From NCBI GenBank assembly GCA_963971575.1, contig OZ020616.1:372001-436000 (forward strand): a DNA stretch of 64,000 bases, given 5' to 3'. The notes beneath the pieces were generated by a model. That model was given only the letters and a program-made list of their open reading frames with translations, was not told the origin of the DNA and searched no databases. Position 1 is the first letter of the stretch; each line of letters begins with the position of its first letter. This DNA is from Liopterus haemorrhoidalis (Eukaryota > Arthropoda > Insecta > Coleoptera > Dytiscidae). Positions 45,001 through 54,339 of this stretch are shown here, in pieces. The position numbers were made by a program, and so were the translations under genes.

Positions 45001-48000
45001 GTGAAATTATAAATGTAAAACGTAATATTCTATTCAGTATATTAATCATTTATGGTAATAGTGATTTATATAAATATGCATATGACCTAACCTAACAAAC
45101 GGCATTCTTGCCACATGTTTCAACATGAACTATACCGGTTCTCGAGTGAAATTCGTTATTAAAGTGAAATTAATTTATTTTTTTAAAATAACGAATTCAG
45201 TTACTGGATTTAACGTATCAGCGTTAGAGGAAATGGTTAATTTTGGTAAAAAACATGCAAAAGGAAGTTGAATCTTTTACTTAATTTCAAACTTGTACAA
45301 GATGATTCATTGTTAAATTATTATCAGTTTGAGATAACGTCATGCGGATCAAGTAATTAGATTGATCTATTTGTTTGAAATAGACTGAAATTAATACTAA
45401 CTTATATATGTAAAAAATGGATAGTAGGAAATAAATTTTCAAGGATTCCATATTTTGAAACGTTTCAATGGTTGCCTTATTTTCCTAATTGGTCTGTTAG
45501 TGATATCGTTAGATGTGTCTGTGGTCTGGTACTGCGGGTTACTAGGACTGGGAGTGGCGGTGATTTTGAGTGAAGGTTGCATTCCTTGCAACGCTGTTGC
45601 ACTACAGGCTTCCGCCTTCAACGCATTATTCCGTTACTCATAACTCGGGCAAGGTCACTGACAGTCTGTAGAAAATATCAAGGGAACATTTGCAAAACTA
45701 AATCGTTTCTTAATCAAACTGTGGAAAATTACTCATATATAAACCAGTACTACTGCGAAATAAAGTTTGGGAGACGCAAGAAAAGGATAATTTTCAGCAC
45801 AAGCCTAAATATTTCGCGATGTCATGCTGCAAATAAGCTCTAACTTCTAATAGGTTATTTTCCAGTTGAGCAACTATTTTCTAGTTGAAAAGATGCTACA
45901 CATTATTGGTTAGTCAGCTGGTCGACTGTGCTACTTGGCAGCGCTATCTTTTTGGCTGCACTATTGAGAAGTGATATTACCGTTGGCGGCGCTGTAATCG
46001 AAGGAAACATGACTGACAGATAAATATGAGAACTGTTTAATTTAAGCACAATGCGTTTTTATTTTATTGAGATGCGAGTTAATATTTGCGACATTTTTTA
46101 GTTTTTAAGCGCTACACAATATCAATATCTTTATCATTGGCTATATTATATTCTTTTACCATAATTATGCATGTACGTATTCTCTATAATATATTTGTGT
46201 TAAATATGTATGTCAATTTGTTGTAAATGACTGACTTTAAACAAAATTTTCCGTAACATGGTCAATAAATGAACATGAAAGTGGCAAAATGGAAACTAAC
46301 CAAATAGTCAATAATAACTTTTTGACATATGGACAATACGTTGTAATCTGACATTTAGAAAGGATTTATTAATATTTTTATCTTGATTTGTGTTTTCTTA
46401 ATAAATATCACACGTATGCCAAACAGATACAAAATCTAAATATCCAAACAATTGTAACACGTGCATCAGAACAATAACAAAGTTGTCTATTTGGTTAGTT
46501 CAACATACTTCCGCCAGATAGAGTCTCTTATGACCATTTGCCTATTACAATATGCCCTCTTAGTTGTCTCCTATATCTATATAGCGCCGCCTATGACATA
46601 CGATTTATACTTGACCTTGAAGCGACATGTTTCTCTTGTTAAACTATACCTTGCCTTATTTTTTGTTGCGGAAAATGAAAAATGTTGACGAAGTGGCAGA
46701 TTGTATCAATTTGAAACACCGCATACAAATCTGACAATATAAATGAAGTCATAAATCATATAAGTATTATATCATAGTAATCTTGAGGTTGCAACATAAC
46801 CTTATATAATATAATTTTGAATTGTTCCAGTGCTGCCATCTACACGCATGAGAACTAACTGCCGACTGCTTTTCCTGAATTACTTAAATTCCTCCTTAAC
46901 CTTTGAAATGCTGTAAGTAATTATTCATTGGCAATGCGTTGATTTAATCGTGAATGTCATTTAAAGATGCAACTTTCAATTATATTATGACTTTCTCATC
47001 TTTGGTAATATCTTTTCTGAGAACGTTTATTGAAAAGTTTTTACTGAACTTTCGAAATGTACGTGACTTGTTTATAACATAATATTGAACATTGAACCAA
47101 TCAGTAACAGTCCAACTTTACAAATTTTTGTTTTGTTAATATGTTAATTTGTTATTTAAAGTGAAATTTAAACACATAAATATAGTTTTCTAATCCTTTT
47201 ATGTTAATTACTGATAATTTAAATAATTTTACAACATTTTAAAAACACTTGACGAAGTTTATCCCCAAAAAGTTGAACTTGTTTTATCAAAAAGTACTGA
47301 CCTATACATGCACGGAAAGTATAGTCAATACCACGGTCCGTAGACTATACCGTTGCCTCACTTCGAGTGAGAGTGACGTACAATTAATAAACAGTTCAGT
47401 ACACTTAATAAACAGCGTTTGTAAAAGTGGCTATAGCCTGCATCTTTGATTTAAGCGGAACTAGATTTGGAAAACTAGTCACTTTTAAATGAGGCTTTTG
47501 ATTATTTTGTTTAGCTAAAGCCAATTTTAATGGTTAAAAAGTAAGCTGACAACTTAGTAAAATAAGAATTCCAGTTTGTTAATAAAAAATACAATATGAT
47601 CGAGAAAAACTCGTCTAGGTGACCTCGAAATTTATTTAAAATTTATTTTTGTTTTAGGTTGGTAATTCTGTGCTTTTTATCTTTTTTATAATCTCTTAAA
47701 TATCTTTTTTAGTATTTTGTAGGTATAACCAAAAAACCCTTATATACTAGCGTCGGCGAACCAGTGCAGTTACGTCACAATACGAAACAAATGAATGTAT
47801 TGTTTGGAACAATGCAATTGTTTGCTACGTCGTGTGACGTAACTGAACTGATTCGCCGACGCTAGTATACCGTCATTTTGTCGTCTATCTGTCTGTCTGT
47901 CCGGTAAAAATTGTAGCCAAACGGTTATACCTAGACAGTTGAAATTTGGCATGCTTATACAACTCTTTGACCCGCACATAGGAAAAATACTAAATCATCT

Positions 48001-50913
48001 AAAAAATATATCCCCCTAAAAATATAAATAAATATTTGCTCATCGAAAAAAAAAATAATTTTTTTTAATGCAAGTAGGGTATCAAATGAAAGCCCTTAGT
48101 GCTTGGATTAACGATCAAAATTTTATTTTTGCAAGATAAATTATTTGGAAGCGATTTTTGCCAAAATTGTGCAAAAAAAATTTGTCCCACACCCTGTAGC
48201 CCAGATGGTTTAAACTAAAAATCTAAAAAAAAGTAATGTACATTTGTGTGAACCGGAATAGTACAACAGGAATTTTTGATCAGATTATGTTTTCGGAAAA
48301 TAACGCATTTTTTGTGTTTTTTGCTTGACCATATAAAATATTTAATAACTTATGTAACACAGTAAACCAGCATGCTTTGATAGTGTAATGGTTAGCATGC
48401 TCGCGTTCTAAGCAAACTCTGGTTCGATCCGGTCTCGGGACAATTTTATTTTTTCTGCTTTTCTTATTTTGTTTAAATTGTTTTTTCAAAATTCTAGTTA
48501 TATTTGTGCAAATGTTGCATTTAATTTTTAAAAGCGTAAATTTAATAACCAGTGGAAATTGTTGAAATTGAATACACGAAATCAGAGGGGCGGAGTTATG
48601 ACTTAAAACAACCAATGGAAGCCATAGGCGCAATTTTCAAAATCTCAATGAACCTTGCTATATAAAAAAAAATACTTTACATATATAGAAACCTTAGTAA
48701 TGGTATTAGGCATTCGAATTAAAATTAACAAAAAAAATATTTTAACATAAAATTTGTTTTAGCATCCCAAATAATCATCATTCACTTACTAAATACCTGC
48801 GAAATTCTGAAATGTGTGAAAATTCGCACTTCACATCAATTTTTATTATTACAAGTGGCGCCGGTAGAATTTTTATCACCTACCCACTTGTCTTAAAGGG
48901 CATAAAAAGTGTATTAGTGAAACATGTGTGCGATACTGGGAATTAGTTAATATAAAATAGTCGATTCTATAAAGACTCGTAAAGTAAATCGCTGCAAAGT
49001 AATATTACCGTATTAGAAAATATTGCGAACAAAATAAAAGGTCGTGCAAGTAATCAAGCGTAAAACAATGCGGTAGTAATTAAAACTATTTTACAATGTC
49101 CTTGGTAATCCTTGAGGACATGAGGTGCAATATTTATAACTGTAAAATTTTAATGGCGTCATTTTAAGATTATTGCTTTTAATCGTGATCATGATATTAT
49201 GAAGAATATTGTAAAGTCTTTTCCAGATAGTAATGAAATGATGCCACACTTAATTTAATTGCCCATGTTAGAATTCTAACATAGGCAAGTTACATATATT
49301 ACAATGTCACTAACATGCCAGCATTACTCAGTCGTTATATTTGGCTTCCATAGGTTGATAGCCCTTTCATACGTTGCAACATCTTAAACATTTCTCGTCC
49401 TATATCTGTTTAACACGAGGACGAGTTAAGCTAACGTTTTATTTTGAATTATATCAAATAACACTTCACTCACTAAGTCTCCTGTCTGACATATATATGG
49501 CAACACTGTTGACATGTGATTTCTGGATAGTACCAACCTTCAAACGATACGTGTGAAAATTTCATGACATTCTGACAATTAGTTTAGAGGTTACAGTGGT
49601 TTTAGTGACTCCAGTTTTGTAATTTTCAAAAGAATGGATAAAAAAGAATTTCGTGTGTTGATTAAACATTGTTTTTTGATGGGAAAAAATACTGTTGAAG
49701 CCAAACAGTGACTTGATAAGCGTTATAGAGACTCTGCACCAGGAAAATCAACTATTACTGATTGATATGCTGAATTTAAATGAATTAATTTTAATTTTTT
49801 TTTTAATTTTAGGAACGTTGGCATGTATGTATCACTCTTGTGTTGATGTTGATGAATTAAGTCAAATTTCTAAAACAAAAAATGTTTTTCTTCGTTAGAT
49901 CGGAGACTTATTGAGGGACGTGGTATTTTTATAATAAAAATGCCGAAAGCTCTTAGTAGCCGCGCTCAAAGAACTATTTTATCTTTTAATAATTTTAAAA
50001 GAGAGCGCAAAAATGGTGAGCCTTTTTGTTTGAAATGTGAGCAAACGCTCAACCATGGGACCTCACGGAATTGAACGCCTCTCCCCCCCAGCAGTAAAAA
50101 ATCACGCTTATAATTACGTTTTTCTTCAAATAGAACGTGAGCCCGCAAGACAAAAAAATGGTTTCCGAGCCATTCTAAAAATTTTTGTTGTCTTTTAACT
50201 CTTCCCCCCCCCCCTCAGGAAAAAAGTCTAGATGTGCACCTGGATGTAAGTAAGGAGGAGGGGGGGCAAGTTTGAAGATACGCCAATGCATTCAGATGAT
50301 TGCAATTTAAATATTTTAACTTACGCATATCAGTTAAACCAGTAGTTCGTAAACTGGGGTCCTCAAATTTTGACATTAACTTTAAATCCCCCAACTTTTC
50401 GCTTTTATTCAAATAACTCATTTAATAAAAATCCTACATGGTCAAGACTTTTTGTATTTGTTGTTACCTAACTAGTTATTGACATAACTAAACAATAATT
50501 AGGAAAATTTAATAATTTTTATTCAACTGCAAATTATTTACAGAAAACATATTATAATAAGATCTATTTTGACCAATATTTGACCAAGAAATGTTTGTAT
50601 GAGTTTAACGTATTACAATTTGTAACTTTTTTAATTATTTTTACTACTGTTTTTATTCATTTTATGTTTTTTATTCTATGTGCTATTAAAAATGTTCATC
50701 TCTATAAATGCGCAAGACCATTTATTAAAATAACCAGCGATACATTTTTACCAATATTTATAATAATGGGATGGGGTCCGCAAAAAAAATGTTGTTCAAG
50801 AAGGGGTCCCCGGACTACATAAGTTTAAAAACCCCTGGTTTAATTTGAATATGAATATGGGGACAAGGTGGACTTACCGTTGCAAGTATGACTAGAGCGA
50901 CGCTAGGCCCCAT
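29870..50913 (-). CDS. Secreted cuticular protein with chitin-binding RR-type domain (4 exons, complete)
   Basis: Structural protein of the exoskeleton; the Rebers-Riddiford (chitin_bind_4) domain binds chitin outside the cell. Exons 50878-50913, 41859-42274, 30243-30469 and 29870-30096 join in phase to 301 residues. Seen: a signal peptide (MGPSVALVILAT plus VVSVTQA from exon 2, cleavage likely after that Ala); a long Pro/Gln/Arg linker with two copies of PPPQQVRLP; then DNPDGSITWGYENDDGTFKE, CVTRGKYGYIDPDGNRREYS and YETGLRCD. The DGT-FKEE, RGKYGY-x-DPDG and paired-Cys pattern resembles the Drosophila Cpr66D/Cpr73D type more than plain RR-1 or RR-2. Introns of 8.6 and 11.4 kb are packed with repeats and four tRNA genes. 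Confidence 0.92.
30243..30469 (-). CDS. Cuticular protein exon 3
   Basis: 227 nt: a Gln/Pro/Arg-rich stretch followed by RKPPIKILRKYREDNPDG and SITWGYENDD, the first half of the chitin-binding domain. It ends G|GTAATA. Confidence 0.93.
30561..30658. mobile_element. 98-bp hAT-like MITE
   Basis: TAGGGTGACCAT / ATGGTCACCCTA perfect 12-bp inverted ends. The flanking octamers GCTTACTA and GCTAATTA match at 6 of 8 positions, a plausible aged hAT target duplication. Confidence 0.75.
30960..31460 (+). repeat. Dispersed repeat copy 1, possible LTR-element fragment
   Basis: About 480 bp matching 35278-35760: TCAGGCTCATTTCCATTATT, GATGTCAGTGACTGTTGAAT, TTTCTTACAACTTTGGTATC. The string GTGGCGCAGTCTGTAAC after AAATAAA looks like an LTR end plus primer-binding site, followed by GGTATCAGGAG as in Ty3/gypsy leaders. 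Assignment tentative. Confidence 0.6.
32434..33290 (+). pseudogene. Harbinger transposase N-terminal remnant
   Basis: An ATG near 32434 opens MAERNVVGLTSV, is interrupted by a nested element, and resumes at 32940 with poly-Lys, RWWMTELYRSREIYNSL, then NFVRMSAADFELLVNKV and VPAKERLAITLRFLQLG, the HARBI1-type N-terminus. It then ends without the DDE nuclease domain. The A18 run at 32943 is a likely frame breaker. Confidence 0.8.
32485..32925. mobile_element. Element nested in the Harbinger transposase
   Basis: CATTCAGCAGACTCATCGGTG at the left is inverted at the right as CACTGGTGAGTCTGCTGAATG (quoted to 20-21 bases; core CATTCAGCAGACTCA). Subterminal ACCGGTRA motifs repeat inside both ends. 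Confidence 0.65.
33832..33903 (-). tRNA. tRNA-Glu-TTC: tRNA-Glu (UUC)
   Basis: 72-nt cloverleaf: acceptor TCCGGTA pairs perfectly with TACCGGA; D arm GTCT...GGAT; anticodon stem CCTGG/CCAGG with loop CTTTCAC (anticodon TTC); T arm CGGG-TTCGATT-CCCG. A T4 run follows on the minus strand. It lies in intron 2 of the cuticular gene, same strand. Confidence 0.95.
34518..34589 (-). tRNA. tRNA-Glu-TTC: tRNA-Glu (UUC), second copy
   Basis: Gene body identical to the copy at 33832-33903, including all four stems and the TTC anticodon. Flanks differ after a few bases. A T6 terminator follows on the minus strand. Confidence 0.95.
34829..35193. repeat. Large inverted repeat: 163-bp arms, 39-bp loop
   Basis: 34829-34991 is the reverse complement of 35031-35193 with no mismatch noticed. 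Landmarks are TTGGCGCACAGCAACAAAGG in the left arm and its complement in the right. Too perfect to be old. No coding content. Confidence 0.92.
35278..35760 (+). repeat. Dispersed repeat copy 2 (partner of 30960-31460)
   Basis: Same ordered blocks as its partner, with the primer-site-like string decayed (GGTGCACTCTGTGAC). It starts about 80 bp right of the large inverted repeat. Confidence 0.8.
36943..37200. mobile_element. hAT-like fragment
   Basis: Starts CAGTGGCGGATGTAGC, a common hAT end, and repeats GGGGCCCAGGGCTTAAA near both ends. The right terminus is not clear. Confidence 0.45.
37250..38949 (+). mobile_element. Dispersed element, fullest copy, with internal 151-bp array
   Basis: Order: CAGCTGTGGCCACCACAGG; CTTGTATAAAATACATTCTA; ATTAGTTATTGCTTTTATAG; array 37590-38530; the same TTGCTTTTATAGC block again; GTTGATCAACTCGTGCC; a GTCY-type tract (acagacagacggacagac); CCTCCCTTATATATGTTGG. 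No coding capacity is visible, so it is non-autonomous. Confidence 0.8.
37590..38530. repeat. 151-bp tandem array, about 6 monomers
   Basis: Landmark GGTCCGTAATGACCTAAAAC near 37595, 37746, 37897, 38048, 38199, 38350 and 38501, an exact 151-bp period. Monomer types run a, a/b hybrid, a, a, a, b, as at the end of the 8.1-9.8 kb array. Confidence 0.95.
39139..39210 (-). tRNA. tRNA-Ala-CGC: tRNA-Ala (CGC)
   Basis: 72 nt starting GGGGGTG. Anticodon arm TCTGC-TTCGCAT-GCAGA (anticodon CGC); T arm CTGGG-TTCAAAT-CCCAG. The acceptor contains G3-U70, the alanine identity pair, with a T6/T67 mismatch and G7-U66. It forms an inverted pair with 39720-39791. Confidence 0.88.
39720..39791 (+). tRNA. tRNA-Ala-CGC: tRNA-Ala (CGC), inverted second copy
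   Basis: Differs from 39139-39210 by one base in the acceptor (CTCCTCC against TTCCTCC), giving a G7-C66 pair. G3-U70 is kept. About 60 bp on each side are also shared in inverted orientation (for example AATATTAAAAGTACTTTTAC). Confidence 0.9.
40078..40146 (-). mobile_element. tRNA-derived SINE-like head
   Basis: On minus: GGCGTAGCGTAGTGGTAAC (A-box-like) and GGTTCGAATCC (perfect B box) at tRNA-like spacing. The T arm is intact but the acceptor ends do not pair, so it is not a functional tRNA. Confidence 0.6.
40531..41598. mobile_element. TA-flanked element with AAGCTGTTCACTTTTG ends, containing another element
   Basis: Left AAGCTGTTCACTTTTGTAAG and right CTTACAAAAGTGAACAGCTT are inverted ends. 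A copy lacking the insertion lies at about 63175-63507, where AACTAAAAGGAAATTTTGTT follows the left end directly. Confidence 0.85.
40561..41387. mobile_element. Nested TA element with GTCTATTTCAAAGTAGAAA ends
   Basis: TAGTCTATTTCAAAGTAGAA at the left and its near-complement TTCTACTTTGAAATAGACCA at the right, each next to TA. A right-hand fragment of the same family lies inverted at 51532-51765. Confidence 0.8.
41859..42274 (-). CDS. Cuticular protein exon 2 (Pro/Gln-rich linker)
   Basis: 416 nt, GC-rich against its surroundings. Acceptor TTTCAG; donor AG|GTACGA. Contains RRIQIPGAVAVAPITEARPL, a PPQQQYAPAPK segment, an acidic EESEDDEG, and two PPPQQVRLP repeats. Confidence 0.93.
42530..42693. 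mobile_element. hAT-like MITE fragment
   Basis: Contains GAAGTGAGGACCTTTTTTTT as in the 182-bp element at 6822 and ends in GTGTCGCCACTG, an hAT-type terminus in reverse. The left end is decayed. Confidence 0.5.
42818..43260. repeat. Dispersed repeat, inverted partner at 46250-46530
   Basis: GAGACTCTATCTGGCGGAA and AACTAACCAAATAG here recur in reverse near 46516 and 46485. A second pair is CAGATTACAACGTATT here and ACGTTGTAATCTGACATT near 46338. Confidence 0.7.
46250..46530. repeat. Dispersed repeat, inverted partner of 42818-43260
   Basis: Ends TTCCGCCAGATAGAGTCTC, complementary to the start of its partner. The two are not exact inversions, since internal spacing differs. Confidence 0.7.
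47447..47585. mobile_element. Decayed MITE fragment of the GCGGAACTA family
   Basis: Starts AAGCGGAACTAGATTT and carries TGGTTAAAAAGTAAGCTGAC as in the copy near 19.5 kb. No clear right end. Confidence 0.5.
47745..47867. mobile_element. 123-bp MITE nested in family C copy 3
   Basis: TACTAGCGTCGGCGAACCAG / TGATTCGCCGACGCTAGTA inverted ends with TA duplicated (47743-47744, 47868-47869). Copies 1 and 2 of the host show the empty site, for example CCCTTATACCGTC at 13035. Confidence 0.88.
48368..48440 (+). ncRNA. tRNA-like pol III promoter module in family C
   Basis: A-box-like TAGTGTAATGGTTAG followed 38 bases later by a B-box match GGTTCGATCC; an overall Asp/Glu-tRNA look, but acceptor and anticodon stems do not close. 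Probably a tRNA-derived internal promoter rather than a tRNA gene. Confidence 0.5.
49634..49785 (+). pseudogene. Mariner transposase N-terminal fragment
   Basis: Reads MDKKEFRVLIKHCFLMGKNT, then VEAKQ*LDKRYRDSAPGKST and ITD*YAEFK, the helix-turn-helix start of insect mariner transposases. Two TGA codons sit where tryptophan is usual. Sequence after about 49785 no longer matches, so the catalytic domain is absent. Confidence 0.8.
50342..50838. mobile_element. hAT-like element, about 500 bp
   Basis: Left CAGTAGTTCGTAAACTGGGG and right CATAAGTTTAAAAACCCCTG are imperfect inverted ends. 23328-23408 carries the same left end (TTTTAAACTGGGGTCC, TTGACATTAACTTTA). Confidence 0.65.
50878..50913 (-). 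CDS. Cuticular protein exon 1 (signal-peptide micro-exon)
   Basis: 36 nt from ATG at 50913 to a GTAAG donor, encoding MGPSVALVILAT in phase 0. Placing the intron inside the signal peptide is typical of insect cuticular genes. A TATA/Inr pair lies just upstream. Confidence 0.88.
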
Positions 50914-50941
50914 GTCTTTGGGTGCTGAGTGTGACACTGAT

Positions 50942-50978
50942 AACTGAAAAGGTGCGGGGTCTCCTTTCTCTTCTTATA
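50942..50978 (-). promoter_or_regulatory. TATA box and initiator of the cuticular protein gene
   Basis: On minus, TATAAG at 50978-50973 is followed by TCAGTT at 50947-50942, an arthropod initiator match whose A (50945) lies 33 bases from the TATA start. This leaves a 31-base 5' UTR before the ATG at 50913. Strong core promoters of this kind suit stage-specific cuticle genes. Confidence 0.7.
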
Positions 50979-50989
50979 CTCCGGTTTCT

Positions 50990-53140
50990 CCCACTACCCC
51001 ACCCAATATCCATCATCGTACTAAATCACTCTTTATGTCTTAATTTATATTATTTTTGGATCTAATTTAAAGTTCACAGCTTTTATCCAGGAAAGGTCAC
51101 AGTCAAAGATTTGCACACTTCGGATAATGAACCTGATCTTTTTATTTTATTTTAGATTAGTTCAGATCAGGTTCTCTTTATCCACCGAGCACCCAGGGTG
51201 GGTGTTCATGGGCTTGACTCTACAATTTGCGAATTGAAATTTAAATTAATACAGGCTATTACAAACGATTAGGCGGAACTAAATGGAAATTTCGTCTTTT
51301 AGGCTGTCACGAAAAGGGACCTTGCTTCGATTATTTCATGTTTGACGTTGGTATATGAAAATTTAAAATTCCATGGAAACGAATGACGTAAGTCAAAAAT
51401 TTTAATACCTTTTTCCATATTTTGACAAAAAAATAAATAAATGGGATTCTTATTTTTAATAAGAAATACAAAAAATTAAAATGCAATGAAAAGGACATTT
51501 TATAATGACAATCAATTTAATTTATACTCTATTTCAAATTAGAAAAAAGTAGATAGCGCTGCGAACTGAGTACGATTTACACTGGACAAATACAGTATAG
51601 CGGGAAATTTAAAATAAGTTACAACTAAGGCATGGGCGTAGTAACAGGGTTAGCAAGTGAATTTTAATATAAAAAAGGAATTGGTTAATAAGATATTGAA
51701 ATAAACAAGGCAGATAATATACTTATTTATACGACATAAATTCAATATAATGGGAAATTTGAAAAAGCGGAATCCTGGGGTTCCGTGGAATGTTTTCAGA
51801 GGTTCCACAACTTGAATTAAATGGTTTTATTCTGTGTGTTTTTTTTTAAATGTCTTTGGATATAATGATATTGGTAAATTTTGAAAATTGAATAACTTTA
51901 AATCTCAGGGTGCTACAAATTTTTTAATCAGCCTTTTCGTCTTCAGTAGGTCATATTTTTTCCAAAGCAGCTAATTTTATATCGACAAAAAGTTCAAATT
52001 TGTTGATTAGTGATTATTATTTACTTCTTATATCACTTTCCATTTAAATAACGACTTTGTACTGTACTATTGGATTTTATGTTTATAAATTACTGTATTA
52101 CTTTGATTTTATGTTTATAATAAGTAAGATTTAAAACAGCATATCGCTAATTATTCGATTAAATTTTTATTTATAATTTGCATTTAAAATTATACCATGT
52201 GTTTAAAAAGAAATTACATAAGGGGTTGGCTGTGGAAAAATAAAATAATGTGTATGCCAAGCTTTAACTGTCAATTAATTAACTGTCATCACTGTTGGTG
52301 TCATAAGTTTTTTATGAAAATTCAATCAAGCAATTCAATTATTTTTAATTTTGTTATATAAAGCTTGCAATAGACATTATTTTATTTTTCCACAGCCAAC
52401 CCTTATGTAATTTATTTTTGAACTCATGGTATTAGTTAGGTATTACATTAATTAATAGATATACAAAATAAAATAGTATACCTACTTTTAAAAAATATAG
52501 AAATATAGTCGGCTAGAAAATATCAATTTTGGTAAAGACTAAATTATAGTATAAATTAAAGAATAAAGAAAAAAAAAAAAAAATGATCAAGAATAAATTA
52601 TTGTTTTAAAAGGTTTGGCATTAAAAATAAAAATAAATCAGCCTACTGTGGCTTTTTGCCTTGGGGCTCCAAAGAAATAGCATATAAACTGTAAGGTTCC
52701 GCAGATGTAAGAAGGTTGAAGACCACTGGTCTATACTATGTATAGCCAATACTAAACAGAAAAAGTGTTGAGTTTAGTAGCTTGATTTAGTGACTTGATT
52801 TAATTACTAAACACGTGTCAAGTCGGCATTAAGGTGAATACTAAATATTTAGAAAAATATCGAGGTTTTACTTTTCTTAATTTGTAACTGGAAAGTGACA
52901 TGTGGTATGTTACACATATTCGCAATTTCAATAATAACCAGCGTGGGTTGCCCAATATTGCACCAAATCATTATTTTGACATCTTGCCTTATTAAGATTT
53001 GAAAACCAATTTCTCTTACAAAAATGTATGTAAATTTTATTTAGAATTTCTATTAAAAAGTTAAATTTTTTAGCAATGTAATTATGATATCTGAAATACT
53101 TTTACTATATAATATATAAAAAACTAGCCAAGACTGTAAA
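50990..53140. other. Upstream of the cuticular gene: repeats only
   Basis: 51127-51174 is a hairpin (GAACCTGATCT ... AGATCAGGTTC). 51252-51420 is a decayed end of the 407-bp MITE family. 51532-51765 is an inverted fragment of the element at 40561-41387. 52194-52436 is an inverted-repeat MITE. The remainder shows nothing. Confidence 0.65.
52194..52436. mobile_element. Inverted-repeat MITE, about 240 bp
   Basis: About 65-bp inverted ends including AAATTACATAAGGGGTTGGC and its complement GCCAACCCTTATGTAATTT. The half copy at 22735-22803 shares the right arm. Confidence 0.8.
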
Positions 53141-53146
53141 CAAAAT

Positions 53147-53554
53147 CAGCTGTGGCCACCGCAGGACCGACCGCCATCACAAATTACTTGTATAAAATAA
53201 ATTTTAGCAGCAGAGTAGAAATAACTTGGCCTAATATTTTCTAACAGAGATATTATTTATCTGGACCATGGAAACGTTATTAAAAAATAGATACTTAAAA
53301 AAAAAATTAAAAACATTTTTCGTTTTACCAAAAAATATCTCAAATAAAAGTTAGTTATTGCTTTTATAGCAACTTTTGTTACACAATTTTTTTCGAAATA
53401 TTGTTAAATATTCGCAAAATTCTTAAAACCGACACGAGTAAACTCCCATTTCTAGTCAAACGATTTTTACCAAAAGTTGATCAACTCGTGCCATTGATGT
53501 CAAAAGCTTTAATGTGAAGTTTCATAAAAATCTCCCTTATATATGTTGGCGGGC
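53147..53554 (+). mobile_element. Dispersed element, deleted copy (no array, no GTCY tract)
   Basis: Has CAGCTGTGGCCACCGCAGG, TTAGTTATTGCTTTTATAGC and GTTGATCAACTCGTGCCATT, then jumps from TTTCATAAAAATC to CTCCCTTATATATGTTGGC, missing the GTCY region. Confidence 0.8.
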
Positions 53555-53559
53555 CATTT

Positions 53560-54330
53560 TTGTAGGGATCTCTAGTAAGTTTCTCACTCTCTCTTTTGAG
53601 GGAGTATTGTAGAGCATTATATGTAGATTGTGCAAAAAATAAATTAATTTTAAAACATTTCATTATTATATCATTGAGTTATTAATTCCATCTGAAATTC
53701 ATTAACATAACTTGTTTGGAACAATGGCGGTTCTGAAGTGAGTTGTGCAAGTGATGATACGATGATGAGATCGGTGAAGCGGGGGGGGGGGGGGGCACGC
53801 GACACCTTCACTACCATTACACTATATACTTACAAGTGTTTACTGCGAGCGCTTTAAGTAAATATTTACATATTTACATCTAATATTCGATTAACTATTG
53901 TACAATATTTACTAGTTAAATACTTATTACTTATACAGTGTCAATAAAACTTTAAAAAATAACTTATAATAGCAAAATTGTTTAAATATTGAAACACAAT
54001 ACAAAAATGTTTGTAAATGCTCTATTTATTATAAAAAATATAATATGTTAACTTTTTTCTGTTCGGCTTTTGGTTGTCGGCCAATTGAAATTGACACCAA
54101 ATTACACAAGAATTTTTGTGCTGAAGATGAGAAAGCTGTTTATACAGTGAATTTATTTTTTAATGCAACATGTACTATGTCATTACCATGGATAAAGTTT
54201 TTGACAGCAATATAAATCGTGTTCGTTTTCATTTGCAACATAGAAAAAACCATATTTACTAGCAAAATCAAAATATTTTATTGAAAATACAAATAAAAAA
54301 AAAATATAATAATAATAATAATAATAAATA
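53560..54330. other. AT-rich intergenic, with a 16-base G run
   Basis: No gene seen. The G run near 53779-53794 may be collapsed or mis-sized in assembly. Confidence 0.5.
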
Positions 54331-54339
54331 AATAACTAA

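Larger units (their letters stand above)
47710..48755 (+). mobile_element. Repeat family C copy 3 (best tRNA-like module)
   Basis: Starts TATTTTGTAGGTATAACC, carries a 123-bp insertion, then a GTCTGTCTGTCC tract, CACCCTGTAGCCCAGATGG, the tRNA-like module (48368-48440), and ends TTCGAATTAAAATTAAC as in copy 2. Confidence 0.85.
42275..50877 (-). other. Cuticular protein intron 1, 8.6 kb
   Basis: Contains a hAT-like fragment (42530-42695), an inverted repeat pair (42818-43260 and 46250-46530), repeat family C copy 3 with a nested MITE, a mariner remnant and an hAT-like element. 43270-45950 and 48770-49470 show no recognisable gene or repeat apart from short ORFs that I reject. Confidence 0.7.

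Noticed and set aside
45439..45621. 60-codon minus ORF ending PIRKIRQPLKRFKIWNP
   Set aside because: The basic end recalls retroelement polyprotein tails, but there is no other pol or gag similarity nearby and no repeat partner; too weak to call.
48368..48440. A functional tRNA gene in repeat family C
   Set aside because: A and B boxes are present but the acceptor and anticodon stems do not pair.
53779..53795. G run as a functional quadruplex
   Set aside because: A single long homopolymer near repeats; its length is likely unreliable and there is no positional support. Similar C or G runs at 12308, 39060 and 39426 lie in mobile elements.
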